Part shown: positions 46,769 to 55,083 of the stretch, one piece after another | How positions within the stretch are numbered: position 1 is the first letter of the stretch | How the letters are laid out: each line of letters begins with the position of its first letter | Assembly (NCBI RefSeq): GCF_001439925.1 | Contig: NZ_LMBV01000001.1 | Coordinates: 346,899 to 410,898, forward strand | Origin: Peribacillus muralis | Lineage (GTDB): Bacteria > Bacillota > Bacilli > Bacillales > DSM-1321 | Reading direction: 5' to 3' | DNA: 64,000 bases | Made by a program: the position numbers and the translations under genes | The notes under the pieces: generated by a model | The model's input: only the letters and a program-made list of their open reading frames with translations | Database searches by the model: none | What the model was told of the DNA's origin: nothing

Positions 46769-47395
46769 ATGAAATGGACACAAATCCCTCTAGGGCCGCT
46801 GCAAACGAATTGTTATATAGTTTCGGATGGAAATGATTGCATTATATTCGATCCGGGTGAAGAGCCACAGAAAATCATACAATATATACAGACAAAAAAA
46901 TTGAAGCCTTTGGCGATTTTATTGACGCACGCTCATTTTGATCATATTGGTGCCCTTGATGCCATTCGGGATCATTATGAAGTGCCCGCTTATATTCATG
47001 AAAAAGAGGCCAAGTGGCTGCTTGATCCGGCTTTGAATGGTTCTTTGAATTGGTTCCCTGAAAACCCGATGCGCATGAAGCCTGCTGATCATATCCTGGC
47101 TAATGAGCAAGAACTTACTATTGGGGGATTCACATTCGAAGTTTTCGAAACGCCCGGGCACTCACCAGGCAGTGTTTCCTATTTTGCCAAGGAAGAACGT
47201 ATGCTCTTTTCAGGGGACGTCTTGTTCCAGGGAAGCGTCGGCAGGACAGATTTAATAGGCGGAAGCGAACAAGTGCTGTTAAACAGCATTGATACGAAAC
47301 TGCTGCCGTTGCCTGATGATACGATCGTTTTTCCAGGACATGGGCCAGTCACGACCATCTTAGTTGAAAAGAATGCCAATCCATTCTTGAGATAA
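46769..47395 (+). CDS. yqgX: MBL-fold metallo-hydrolase (YqgX, glyoxalase II-like)
   Basis: A 208-residue metallo-beta-lactamase-fold protein. The metal motif is LTHAHFDHIGALD, with further ligands in TPGHSPGSVSY, FSGDVLF and FPGHGP. Proteins of this branch are often annotated as hydroxyacylglutathione hydrolase-like; bacilli use bacillithiol, so the substrate is open. ATG 46769 lies nine bases after GGAG; ATG 46763 is too close. A terminator follows. Confidence 0.92.
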   Translation: MKWTQIPLGPLQTNCYIVSDGNDCIIFDPGEEPQKIIQYIQTKKLKPLAILLTHAHFDHIGALDAIRDHYEVPAYIHEKEAKWLLDPALNGSLNWFPENPMRMKPADHILANEQELTIGGFTFEVFETPGHSPGSVSYFAKEERMLFSGDVLFQGSVGRTDLIGGSEQVLLNSIDTKLLPLPDDTIVFPGHGPVTTILVEKNANPFLR

Positions 47396-47404
47396 TCACT
47401 TTTT

Positions 47405-47435
47405 CAGGTGCCAATTGGCACCTGTTTTATTTTTC
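47405..47435 (+). terminator. Terminator after yqgX
   Basis: CAGGTGCC/GGCACCTG hairpin with AATT loop and a T-rich tail. Confidence 0.87.
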
Positions 47436-47597
47436 GGTCCCGAAATGCGGGAATATTGAAAAAAATGGCATGCGGAATTATACTGAATATGCTTCCAAAT
47501 AAAAACGAATGTTTCGTGAAAAAAGTAATGGATTTTTGTGCATGATTGTCAAAGAAAAAACTTAATCATGGTGGAAAATCAAGGAAGAGGAGGCGGT

Positions 47598-48698
47598 ATG
47601 TTGAAACATCACTTGAGGGAAATGATCGAAGGCAGCCCCAATAAGAGAATTTCCTATCATGACTATATGGATGCTGTTTTATATGCCCCGAACATCGGTT
47701 ACTATGTGAAGCAAAAAAAGAAGATTGGCACAAAGGGGGATTTCTATACGTCTGGCAATGTCGGGGACGCATTTGGGAGGTCGCTTGCCAGATGGTTCGT
47801 TCATTTGATAAAAGTGTGCGGGGTATCCCCAAGAATCGTCGAAATTGGTGCGGGAGACGGGAAGCTGGCTTATGACATTCTCGTCTGCATTAAAGAAACC
47901 GAGCCCCTGATTTGGGATTCAATGACGTATGTCCTGGTGGAAACCAGTCCATATCATAAAAGGTCTCAGGTAGAACGTATCGGGATGTTCAAACAGGTCT
48001 CTTTTGCTACAGAAGCAGAAGAGTGGACAAGCATAAATGGAATCGTCTTTTCAAATGAATTTTTCGATGCACTGCCTGTCCACGTCATTGAAAAGAATGA
48101 CGGAGCCCTGGTGGAGGTCTTCGTTACAGTGAAGAATGGCCGTTTGCTCGAAGTGAAGGAACCTTTGACGAACCGTAACATTCTTTCTTACCTTACTGAA
48201 CAATCTGTGACTTTACATGATAAGCAAAGATATGAAATTCCGCTAAAAATGGTTAAGGTATATGAAAAGATAGCCTCTAGCATTCGTTCGGGGGTCCTTC
48301 TTACTATCGATTACGGTTATACCCAGGATGAATGGAAGGAGCCAGCTCTTCGTCAGGGAAGCTTAAGGGGCTATTATCAGCATGAAATGATTAAGGATGC
48401 ACTTGTGTATCCAGGGGATATGGATTTGACGACGCATATTCATTTTGACACATTAATGGATAGGGGAGAAAAGATTGGTCTTGCCTGCGGAGGACTTTAT
48501 CAGCAGCATGAATTCCTGCTTAAAACGGGTATCCTTGAGGAATTGAAGGAACACCAAGAGACGGACCCATTTTCAAAAACGTCAAAACGCAATCGTGCCA
48601 TTCGAGGGTTAATCGTTCCAGGCGGATTTAGTGAGCATTTCAAGGTGCTGCTTCAAACGAGGAATTTAGCTGGAACAGTCAAGATTTTTCCTGATTGA
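47598..48698 (+). CDS. SAM-dependent methyltransferase, MidA/DUF185 family
   Basis: A 366-residue member of the MidA/NDUFAF7 family of arginine methyltransferase-like proteins. Motifs: YHDYMDAVLYAPNIGYY near the N-terminus, FYTSGNVGDAFG, the SAM motif IVEIGAGDGKLAYDIL, and VFSNEFFDALPVHV. The bacterial target protein is unknown. ATG 47598 is preceded by AGAGGAGGCGG; the frame is open 60 bases upstream without a ribosome site. Confidence 0.9.
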   Translation: MLKHHLREMIEGSPNKRISYHDYMDAVLYAPNIGYYVKQKKKIGTKGDFYTSGNVGDAFGRSLARWFVHLIKVCGVSPRIVEIGAGDGKLAYDILVCIKETEPLIWDSMTYVLVETSPYHKRSQVERIGMFKQVSFATEAEEWTSINGIVFSNEFFDALPVHVIEKNDGALVEVFVTVKNGRLLEVKEPLTNRNILSYLTEQSVTLHDKQRYEIPLKMVKVYEKIASSIRSGVLLTIDYGYTQDEWKEPALRQGSLRGYYQHEMIKDALVYPGDMDLTTHIHFDTLMDRGEKIGLACGGLYQQHEFLLKTGILEELKEHQETDPFSKTSKRNRAIRGLIVPGGFSEHFKVLLQTRNLAGTVKIFPD

Positions 48699-48705
48699 TG
48701 ACAAG

Positions 48706-48738
48706 TAAAAACCCATGAACCTAAATTCATGGGTTATG
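48706..48738. terminator. Terminator between convergent genes
   Basis: ACCCATGAA/TTCATGGGT hairpin around CCTAAA, with an A run on the left for the reverse-strand gene. Confidence 0.75.
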
Positions 48739-48757
48739 TATCATGCTTGTTCCGTTC

Positions 48758-49000
48758 TTAATGGGAGGCGCCTGGAGTCATCATAAATACGCTCCAGTAC
48801 GAAAATCCTGCAAAGAAAACGGTAAGATAGGCGCCAAAGACATAAATATACATGCGCTCAGATAATTTCAAATAACTTAAAAGAACAAAAAAGATAGTTT
48901 GTGCAAAGAAAAGTAAAGACGTTTGATGCATATGGCCAAGATAAAAGAAAATGGCCATAATTCCTGTCCAAAATCCGCATACTCTAAACATGCGTTCCAT
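48758..49000 (-). CDS. yqgY: DUF2626 family membrane protein (YqgY)
   Basis: An 80-residue protein with three hydrophobic segments (MERMFRVCGFWTGIMAIFFYLGHM...). It matches DUF2626, known as YqgY in B. subtilis. The function is unknown. ATG 49000 is preceded by GGAGGGATTTGG; a longer in-frame start lacks a site. It is the next gene after yqgX and the methyltransferase, in keeping with the regional order. Confidence 0.85.
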   Translation of the reverse strand: MERMFRVCGFWTGIMAIFFYLGHMHQTSLLFFAQTIFFVLLSYLKLSERMYIYVFGAYLTVFFAGFSYWSVFMMTPGASH

Positions 49001-49084
49001 CCAAATCCCTCCTTTTGTCAGTCGTGTACATTCCAAATAATTATAAATGAAATTGTAAGGTAATGTAAAGGATGCCTTTTGTTT

Positions 49085-49784
49085 CTATGTGTGAACCGAA
49101 GCTTGATAAGAGCATGTGGAACAATCGGACATCATATTTTCTAGTTCCACAATATGGACGTTACCAAACAAGGCTTCAAACATTCCTTTTAAAAAGGAAT
49201 TGTGCATCGAACAAATCATATCTGGCTCCAAGGCTGTAACTTCCTTGAATGGACAATAGAAGATACGAAAGTGAATTTCATTATCTTCTTCGTTTGCTTG
49301 AATATCAGGCGAGTATCCTGCAATGGCAGCGGCATTTTTAAGCATGCCGACTTTTTCAGCAAAAGTAAGGCTGTTGATAGAGGGTAGGCTCATGGCTAGC
49401 TGCTGGTTGACTTACTCCTCACCGAACACTTTCCCCGTATCATATAGGGCCTGTTTTCCTTGCTCCCCTAATGTCATCATTGTCTGGATGCTAATTCTTG
49501 AAAGCAGCTGATAGTCCCGATAGGGAAAATGCAGCTGAATGACTTTATCAGACAAACGATAAAGCCGGCTTGGGCGACCGCCCTTCCCCGTTTTACGAGC
49601 TTCGGATGTCAACATGTCAATATCTTCAAGTTTTGATAAGTGTAGACGGGCGACGTTTGGATGGATGTTAAACGAATCGGCAATGTGCTGTACCATCACA
49701 TCCCCATGATTGTTCACAATATATTGATATATATAATAACGAGTGGGATCTGCACACGTTCGTAATTTTTAACGTTTGTTCCAT
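49085..49784 (-). pseudogene. HTH (DeoR/ArsR-type) regulator gene broken by a frameshift and a stop codon
   Basis: An ideal site (AGGAGGGCATA) and ATG at 49784 start a frame reading MEQTLKITNV, which then runs out of phase. The regulator sequence resumes in another phase at about 49754: ADPTRYYIYQYIVNNHGD, then an HTH (VMVQHIADSFNIHPNVARLH). That frame hits TAA at 49412-49414, but the same frame continues with VNQQLAMSLPSINS and a cysteine-containing ligand domain (FYCPFK, DMICSMH, DCSTCSY) to 49085. The parts add up to one COG2345-like regulator of about 230 residues. The C-terminal fragment might still be made from ATG 49393. Confidence 0.85.
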
Positions 49785-49925
49785 TATGCCCTCCTGACCT
49801 TCCTTAGTTTTCCTCTTTTTCATTATATACAGGCAGAAAATAATGGAATAACAGATGTGGCAATTTCACTTTAGTTATAAAAAGTTCAAATTTTCCTCGT
49901 TTTTAAAAGGTATAACAATGTACAT

Positions 49926-49947
49926 ATATTATACAAATATTATACAA
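49926..49947. repeat. Tandem 11-base repeat upstream of mgsR
   Basis: ATATTATACAA occurs twice back to back, 41 bases before the mgsR start. Eleven-base spacing puts both copies on nearly the same DNA face. It may be a regulator site or part of the promoter (TATACAAT resembles a -10). Confidence 0.55.
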
Positions 49948-49987
49948 TCAATATATATATCCAAATTGTGAATGAGGAGTGGTAAAT

Positions 49988-50368
49988 ATGGGTCGATTGA
50001 CTTTCTTTTCGTATCCAAGTTGTACATCGTGCCGAAAAACGAAAAAGTGGTTGAATGCCAATCATATTTCCTTCGATGAGCGCCATTTATTCCGAGAGAC
50101 GCCTACGGAAGCAGAGCTAAAACGAATCCTTGAATTGACAACCGAAGGACTTGATGAAGTATTGGCAACAAGAAGTGAAGCATATAAAGGCTTACTTGTT
50201 AATATTGACGAAATGAATCTTTCTAATGTTATCCAATTATTGACAAATGAGCCGAGGTTATTAAGAAGGCCAATCCTTATCGACGGGGAAAAATTAGTGA
50301 TTGGGCATAATGAAGACGCATTAAGAAATTTGGTTTCACAAAAGCTGGAGTTGAAATGGAGCATGTAA
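49988..50368 (+). CDS. mgsR: Spx/ArsC-family stress regulator MgsR
   Basis: Spx paralogue that redirects RNA polymerase in the general stress response. The 126-residue protein carries the redox switch CxxC as Cys12-Thr-Ser-Cys15 (SYPSCTSCRKTKKW) and the conserved RRPILIDGEKLVIG near residue 96. The position before comG and the sequence match B. subtilis MgsR (YqgZ). ATG 49988 follows GAGGAGTGG. It ends in a strong terminator. Confidence 0.92.
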   Translation: MGRLTFFSYPSCTSCRKTKKWLNANHISFDERHLFRETPTEAELKRILELTTEGLDEVLATRSEAYKGLLVNIDEMNLSNVIQLLTNEPRLLRRPILIDGEKLVIGHNEDALRNLVSQKLELKWSM

Positions 50369-50373
50369 AAATG

Positions 50374-50405
50374 ATTCTCGAAAATTTTTTCGAGAATTTT
50401 TTTAT
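50374..50405 (+). terminator. Terminator after mgsR
   Basis: ATTCTCGAAAA/TTTTCGAGAAT hairpin followed by seven T residues. Confidence 0.9.
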
Positions 50406-50436
50406 TTATTAAGCAGGAATTTGTCGTTCGTTGTCG

Positions 50437-50449
50437 AAAATTTACTTTT
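50437..50449 (+). promoter_or_regulatory. Candidate ComK AT-box before comGA
   Basis: AAAATTTACTTTT fits AAAA-N5-TTTT, the half-site bound by a ComK dimer, shortly before the comG operon. A functional K-box needs a second AT-box; the nearest upstream candidate (50417-50429) is poor. Regulation by ComK is expected for comG but only half shown here. Confidence 0.4.
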
Positions 50450-50475
50450 AAGAAAAACAGGAGGTGATGAATGAT

Positions 50476-51558
50476 TTGATATCGATTGAAAAGACGGCTG
50501 AAAAGATCCTTACTCGTGCCATTAAGCTATCGGCGTCGGACATCCATATTTTTTTTCGCAGGGAGGGGCCGCTCATCCAATTCAGGATAGACAATAAGCT
50601 CGTACCTCAGGAAACATTATCATCCTTTGAAGCGGAAAGGCTGATAGCCCATTTGAAGTTCCTTGCCGCCATGGACATAGGCGAGAAAAGGAGGCCGCAA
50701 AGTGGCGCCATCACCATCAATTTAGCTAACCAAGTGGTTGGGCTCCGCCTCTCCACACTTCCCACTGCTTATCTCGAAAGCCTGGTCATCCGCTTGATAC
50801 CCCAACAGAACATCCTTCCGTTAGAACAGCTATCCTTATTCCCGAATACCGCACAAAAATTGATTGCTCTTCTGAAGCACTCCCATGGCATGCTGATTTT
50901 TACCGGCCCAACCGGGAGCGGGAAAACGACGACCTTATATTCCTTGCTTCATCATGCACATGAGATGCTCAATCGAAATATCATTACACTTGAAGATCCG
51001 ATTGAGAGTGTGTCCGAAAAAGTACTGCAAGTCCAAATCAATGAAAAGGCGGGCATAACCTATTCAGTCGGCCTAAAAGCGGTGCTAAGACACGACCCCG
51101 ATGTGATCATCGTGGGGGAGATCAGAGATGCGGAAACGGCGAAGATCGCGGTGCGTGCGGCATTGACAGGCCATTTGATTCTTACGACCATGCATACAAG
51201 GGACGCGCAAGGTGCTATCTCGAGGCTGCTTGAGTTTGGGGTAAGCTTGCTTGAAATCGAACAAAGCTTGATTGGCGTGACGGCCCAGCGGCTTGTTGAA
51301 CTTCGCTGTTTTTCGTGTATGGGGGATGAAGACTGTGCCGCTGCTTGCGAAATGACTGTCAGGTCTAAAAGGGCGAGTGTATATGAATTACTATATGGGA
51401 AAAGCTTGGCCGACCTTCTCCAAATGCGTGCGGGTAAAAAGGACTGCACGTCTGTCAGTTATCGCCGGTTAAGGGATGAAATTGGAAAAGCGGTAGCCAT
51501 GGGCTATGTGGATACACAAGAATATGACCGGTTGGTATATCATGAAGACAAAAAGTAA
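50476..51558 (+). CDS. comGA: Competence pseudopilus assembly ATPase ComGA
   Basis: Cytosolic secretion ATPase (GspE/PilB family) that powers assembly of the DNA-uptake pseudopilus. Walker A is FTGPTGSGKTTTLYS, the Asp box ITLEDPIES, and Walker B RHDPDVIIVGEIRDAETA with the His box HLILTTMHT. The first residues (ISIEK) align with B. subtilis ComGA MDSIEK, so TTG 50476 is preferred; an in-frame ATG at 50467 lies too close to AGGAGG. First gene of comGA-GG. Confidence 0.95.
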   Translation: MISIEKTAEKILTRAIKLSASDIHIFFRREGPLIQFRIDNKLVPQETLSSFEAERLIAHLKFLAAMDIGEKRRPQSGAITINLANQVVGLRLSTLPTAYLESLVIRLIPQQNILPLEQLSLFPNTAQKLIALLKHSHGMLIFTGPTGSGKTTTLYSLLHHAHEMLNRNIITLEDPIESVSEKVLQVQINEKAGITYSVGLKAVLRHDPDVIIVGEIRDAETAKIAVRAALTGHLILTTMHTRDAQGAISRLLEFGVSLLEIEQSLIGVTAQRLVELRCFSCMGDEDCAAACEMTVRSKRASVYELLYGKSLADLLQMRAGKKDCTSVSYRRLRDEIGKAVAMGYVDTQEYDRLVYHEDKK

Positions 51559-52576
51559 ATGGAAGTTGAAAGAACAAGCCGTATTCGTAACCAAGCTTGG
51601 TGAATTATTAAGCCATGGCTATCCTTTGGCAGAAGCAATCCATTTCCTCGAGTTTCAAGAGTCCAAGAAGAAGGCGGAAGATTTCGATAGGGCCATACAG
51701 GATTTAAGGAACGGGTTTCCCTTGCATCAAGTGCTGGCCCATCTTCATTTTCACCCACAACTTATCAGTTATATCTTTTACGGAGAGCAGTACGGCGACC
51801 TTGATCGTGCCTTGAAAGAAGGAGGGGGATATTGGAAGAAAAGAACGGAAGATATGGAAAAGATAAAAAAAATATTGGTTTACCCCATTTTCTTGGTTTT
51901 TTTTGTAAGCATTGTGTTTTATATTCTCCAGAGTGTTCTCCTTCCTAAATTTCAGGCAATCTATTTAACGATGGATGTCGATCAGAATGCCATCCTGATT
52001 CTATTATCAGCATTTTCCTTCATTCTGCCCCTACTTCCCTTCATTTTGCTTGGCTTATTCTTATTTCTGTATGTTTTCAAACGGTTTTGGTTTAACCGCT
52101 TATGCCCTTTACGGCAGAGAAGGATATTGTTGGACATTCCGATAGTAGGGACGTTCATCAAATTATATGAAACCTATTTTTTTGCAAGCCAATTCAGCGG
52201 CTTGCTTTCCGGAGGATTGTCCATTAACGAAACCATAAAATTGTTCTCGATTAATCAGCAACAGCCATTCTACCAAAGCCTATGCTCAATCATTAAGGAT
52301 GACCTGACGGAGGGAAGGGCGCTTGAAATGATTTTTGGGGAATTGCCTTATTTTGATGAAAATTTACCAGTGGTGGTGGCAAACGGGCAAAAATACGGCA
52401 GGCTTGATGCGGAGTTGCATCATTACAGTCGATTTTTGCTTGAAAAAATTGAAGAGAAAATGAATGTAATCCTGAAAATTCTTCAGCCTCTTATGTTTTC
52501 GGTGATTGGTCTCTTGATCGTATCGATTTATTTAGCGGTTTTGCTGCCGATGTTCTCTCTGCTTGAAGGTATATAG
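51542..52576 (+). CDS. comGB: Competence pseudopilus membrane platform protein ComGB
   Basis: GspF/PilC-type membrane protein of about 344 residues that forms the assembly platform. Two T2SF domains (about 10-125 and 210-330) and three hydrophobic helices (about 113-135, 150-175 and 315-340) are visible. It contains the LLSGGLSINETIKLF motif. ATG 51542 overlaps the end of comGA by 17 bases, indicating coupling. Confidence 0.93.
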   Translation: MKTKSKWKLKEQAVFVTKLGELLSHGYPLAEAIHFLEFQESKKKAEDFDRAIQDLRNGFPLHQVLAHLHFHPQLISYIFYGEQYGDLDRALKEGGGYWKKRTEDMEKIKKILVYPIFLVFFVSIVFYILQSVLLPKFQAIYLTMDVDQNAILILLSAFSFILPLLPFILLGLFLFLYVFKRFWFNRLCPLRQRRILLDIPIVGTFIKLYETYFFASQFSGLLSGGLSINETIKLFSINQQQPFYQSLCSIIKDDLTEGRALEMIFGELPYFDENLPVVVANGQKYGRLDAELHHYSRFLLEKIEEKMNVILKILQPLMFSVIGLLIVSIYLAVLLPMFSLLEGI

Positions 52577-52653
52577 GATATCATTATTAAACTGTGGAGG
52601 TGAAACTGCACGAAAACCATTGTGAATCAGATGGTTTTTTGGAGCAGGAGTTT

Positions 52654-52962
52654 ATGAAAAAAGTTATGAATGAAAGAGGTTTTACCTTAATCGAGATGCT
52701 TATTGTTTTACTAGTCATATCCATTCTCTTGATCATAACGATTCCCAATATCACCAAGAATCAATCGACGATCCATACTAGGGGATGTGAAGCATTCATA
52801 AAAATGGCCCAAGCACAAGTCCAGGCATATGAGATTGACAATGCCAAGCTGCCTAGTAGTATCAATGAATTGGAAAGTCAAGGCTATCTTAAACAGACAT
52901 CCTGTCCGAATGGAGATGAAATTAGTTTGGACAAAAAGGGAAATATCACGATTGGTGAGTAG
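52654..52962 (+). CDS. comGC: Major pseudopilin ComGC
   Basis: Main subunit of the competence pseudopilus, 102 residues. The prepilin peptidase site NERG-FTLIEM with Glu at +5 is followed by a 20-residue hydrophobic helix. Two cysteines (in TRGCEAF and QTSCPNG) may form a disulfide. ATG 52654 follows CAGGAG; the frame is open further upstream without a site. ComC (peptidase) is not in this window. Confidence 0.95.
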   Translation: MKKVMNERGFTLIEMLIVLLVISILLIITIPNITKNQSTIHTRGCEAFIKMAQAQVQAYEIDNAKLPSSINELESQGYLKQTSCPNGDEISLDKKGNITIGE

Positions 52963-53413
52963 TAGGAAAGGAAATCCTCAGCGTGCCAATGGCGGATTTA
53001 CCATGTCAGAAACCCTTATTGTCCTCGTCATTTTCGTCCTTTTGCTTGCCATTACCCCCAATTTATATCCAAGCTTCCATAAAGGAATGGAAGAAAGGCT
53101 TTTTATTTCTCAATTTCATGAAGATCTTTTCTTTGCACAACAATATGCCATCAGCCACGAAAGCATGATTTACCTGCACATCAATAATGGGAAGAAGATT
53201 TATACCGTTTCCTCTTACAGGGAGGGAATTGTCCTCGAGCGAAGCATACCGAAGGATATCCGCTTTTTAAGTGAAACTATGGGATTCAGCTTTCATTTCA
53301 ATCAGTTTGGAAATATATCGAATGCAGGAACGATGATGATTGAGACATCAAAAGGGAAGTACAAAGTGGTTCTGAATATCGGTAAAGGGAGGTACAGGAT
53401 TGAAAAATTGTAA
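52955..53413 (+). CDS. comGD: Minor pseudopilin ComGD
   Basis: Type II pseudopilin of about 152 residues. The processing site is NGG-FTMSETLIVLVIFVLLL. GTG 52955 overlaps the comGC stop by eight bases and is the best-placed start; its ribosome site is weak, which fits coupled translation. It ends inside the comGE start region. Confidence 0.9.
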   Translation: MSSRKGNPQRANGGFTMSETLIVLVIFVLLLAITPNLYPSFHKGMEERLFISQFHEDLFFAQQYAISHESMIYLHINNGKKIYTVSSYREGIVLERSIPKDIRFLSETMGFSFHFNQFGNISNAGTMMIETSKGKYKVVLNIGKGRYRIEKL

Positions 53414-53738
53414 GGGGTATGTCTACCTTGAGCTGATAGCCGCCTTTTCCGTTTGTATATTTTTGATTCTTACCATTTTACCGATTCTTGAGAAAGTGAT
53501 GACTGACCGTCAAAATATCATCATGAGGACGGAGGCCCACCATTTATTATATGAAAGGTTGACAGCGTTCATGGAAGGGGAGATACAAGGCGCCGAGCGG
53601 GAATTCATAATTCAAAAAAGATCGTATCGTATGATTTGGAAGGACGATGTAGACTCATCGGGAAAGATTGAAGGATGTGTCCGTTATGAAGATGTTTCTG
53701 GAAAAAGTGAATCCATTTGTGATACTGCGACAAAATGA
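53400..53738 (+). CDS. comGE: Minor pseudopilin ComGE
   Basis: A 112-residue pseudopilin-like protein. A short leader precedes the processing motif KG-YVYLELIAAFSV (Glu at +5). The start is TTG 53400, with GGGAGG eight bases upstream, overlapping comGD by 14 bases. Fits ComGE by position and length. Confidence 0.88.
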   Translation: MKNCKGYVYLELIAAFSVCIFLILTILPILEKVMTDRQNIIMRTEAHHLLYERLTAFMEGEIQGAEREFIIQKRSYRMIWKDDVDSSGKIEGCVRYEDVSGKSESICDTATK

Positions 53739-54165
53739 TGGCTTTACAATGATTGAAATGCTTTTTTCGCTCCTGATACTGATGACTATCTCTCTTTTTG
53801 TCGTGCAGCTTTTTTCAATCATTCAAACCCAAGTAGGGACCATTGACGAATTGCATCCAAAAGAGTGGGAGGTATTTACCATGCAAATGCACCAGGAGGT
53901 CCGGAGTTCCAAGTCCCAGGATATATTGGGAAATCGATTATATTTACTTTCAAGTGACCAACTTACATCCATTGAACAGTATGAAGATAAGGTCCGCAGG
54001 CGGGTGGATGGCAAGGGTCATGAGGTCATGTTGCAGAATATCTCAAAATTTCATGTTGAGCAGGATGGCAGCGTCATTGTTCTCGTAATAACAGATAAGG
54101 CAGGGACTACTTTTAGCCGAAGCTTTCATCCTTATTTGAGAAATGAGAAGGAAGCCGATGAATAA
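53686..54165 (+). CDS. comGF: Minor pseudopilin ComGF
   Basis: A 159-residue protein with prepilin motif DG-FTMIEMLFSLLILM and the usual ComGF soluble domain (HPKEWEVFTMQMHQEV...). The start lies at ATG 53686 (or 53692), inside the end of comGE. It contributes to the pseudopilus initiation complex. Confidence 0.9.
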   Translation: MKMFLEKVNPFVILRQNDGFTMIEMLFSLLILMTISLFVVQLFSIIQTQVGTIDELHPKEWEVFTMQMHQEVRSSKSQDILGNRLYLLSSDQLTSIEQYEDKVRRRVDGKGHEVMLQNISKFHVEQDGSVIVLVITDKAGTTFSRSFHPYLRNEKEADE

Positions 54166-54544
54166 TCAAAAAGGAGTCGTTTTCCCGATGGTGCTGATTA
54201 TAGCCAGTGTTTTTATCATGATGCTGATTTTAATGATTGATCAATTTATCATCGATAAAAGATTTTATAAAGAAGTGGAAGAATCGTTAGTGGCGGATCA
54301 TCTTGTCCACCTTGCCGTTAAGGAGGTGACGGCAGGGTGGGAAGCGGAAATTCCGGAAGTTATCGAGGGGCACATTACGTACCCAAATGGCGTGGTCCGA
54401 TATTCGTTACTGAAGCAAGATGGTCGATATGCTTTGATCGATTTTTTTTCCACGACCAATAATGATCGAGTGGGCAGGGTCCTCATACAATATGATAAAG
54501 AGGCGGGGAGAGTGGTGGAATGGATCGAAAAACAGACGAGTTGA
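54158..54544 (+). CDS. comGG: Competence protein ComGG
   Basis: A 128-residue last member of the comG operon. An N-terminal hydrophobic helix (GVVFPMVLIIASVFIMMLI) follows a short leader that lacks the usual processed Gly-Phe pair, as known for ComGG. ATG 54158 is preceded by AGAAGGAAG and overlaps the end of comGF. Confidence 0.88.
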   Translation: MNNQKGVVFPMVLIIASVFIMMLILMIDQFIIDKRFYKEVEESLVADHLVHLAVKEVTAGWEAEIPEVIEGHITYPNGVVRYSLLKQDGRYALIDFFSTTNNDRVGRVLIQYDKEAGRVVEWIEKQTS

Positions 54545-54655
54545 TTAAAATGGAAAAATAGGGGCATTAGCGGTGACCGGGTTGTGGGCGTGTTTAGTAG
54601 GGGCAAGGAATAAAAGTTACGGAAACCGGGCATGCTTAGCATAGGGTGATTTCAT

Positions 54656-54841
54656 ATGTCTACTAATGCTTATATTAAATATTTGACGCAGCAGTTTGTC
54701 CAATATTTCAATCTGACCAAAAAAGAACGTAAAGAAAAGCGCCGTCATAAAAAAGAGGATAAAAATCATGGGATGTCCCATTGGTTTGGCATTGTTCCTT
54801 TTGCGCTGACGATGTTTGTAAGGAAGAATATCAAAAAATGA
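54656..54841 (+). CDS. yqzE: YqzE family protein
   Basis: A 61-residue protein with a highly charged middle (KKERKEKRRHKKEDKN) and a weakly hydrophobic C-terminus (HWFGIVPFALTMFVRK). It matches YqzE, which follows comGG in B. subtilis and lies in the competence region. The role is unknown. The Shine-Dalgarno is AGGGTGAT. Confidence 0.85.
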   Translation: MSTNAYIKYLTQQFVQYFNLTKKERKEKRRHKKEDKNHGMSHWFGIVPFALTMFVRKNIKK

Positions 54842-54844
54842 AAA

Positions 54845-54875
54845 AGATGTCCTGTACGGTGCATAAGGACATCTC
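54845..54875 (+). terminator. Hairpin after yqzE
   Basis: AGATGTCCT and AAGGACATCT arms enclose GTACGGTGCAT. No T run follows, so termination is uncertain. Confidence 0.6.
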
Positions 54876-54877
54876 AT

Positions 54878-54919
54878 ACTGTAGGCAAACTCGAAAACAT
54901 AATGGAGTTTGCCTACAGT
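54878..54919. repeat. Perfect 15-base inverted repeat (ACTGTAGGCA type), second locus
   Basis: ACTGTAGGCAAACTC at 54878-54892 faces GAGTTTGCCTACAGT at 54905-54919. It resembles the repeat at 44981 and likewise precedes a GC-rich element. Confidence 0.75.
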
Positions 54920-54964
54920 TATTTGGTTTGGATAAATTTGATTTATAATCCTTAGACCGTACTT

Positions 54965-55080
54965 TTCACTGCGGGCACTACCATATCCAGAGGCGGTCCA
55001 TGAGCCTCCTTGACTATTAGCCTGCGAGCGTCTCACGTAGACACGCATTTTTTAAGCGGGAGTGTCGCACCTTTAGGTAA
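54965..55080. repeat. Degenerate copy of the GC-rich intergenic repeat
   Basis: GGCGGTCCATGAGCCTCCTTG, CCTGCGAGCGTCTCACGTAG and GCGGGAGTGTCGC match the elements at 45.1-45.8 kb in order and orientation. The copy is degraded and ends close to the yqhG stop. Confidence 0.75.
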
Positions 55081-55083
55081 TAG

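Noticed and set aside
47538..47597. Upstream start for the MidA-type methyltransferase
   Set aside because: No ribosome site precedes it, whereas ATG 47598 has AGGAGG at good spacing and gives the family N-terminus.
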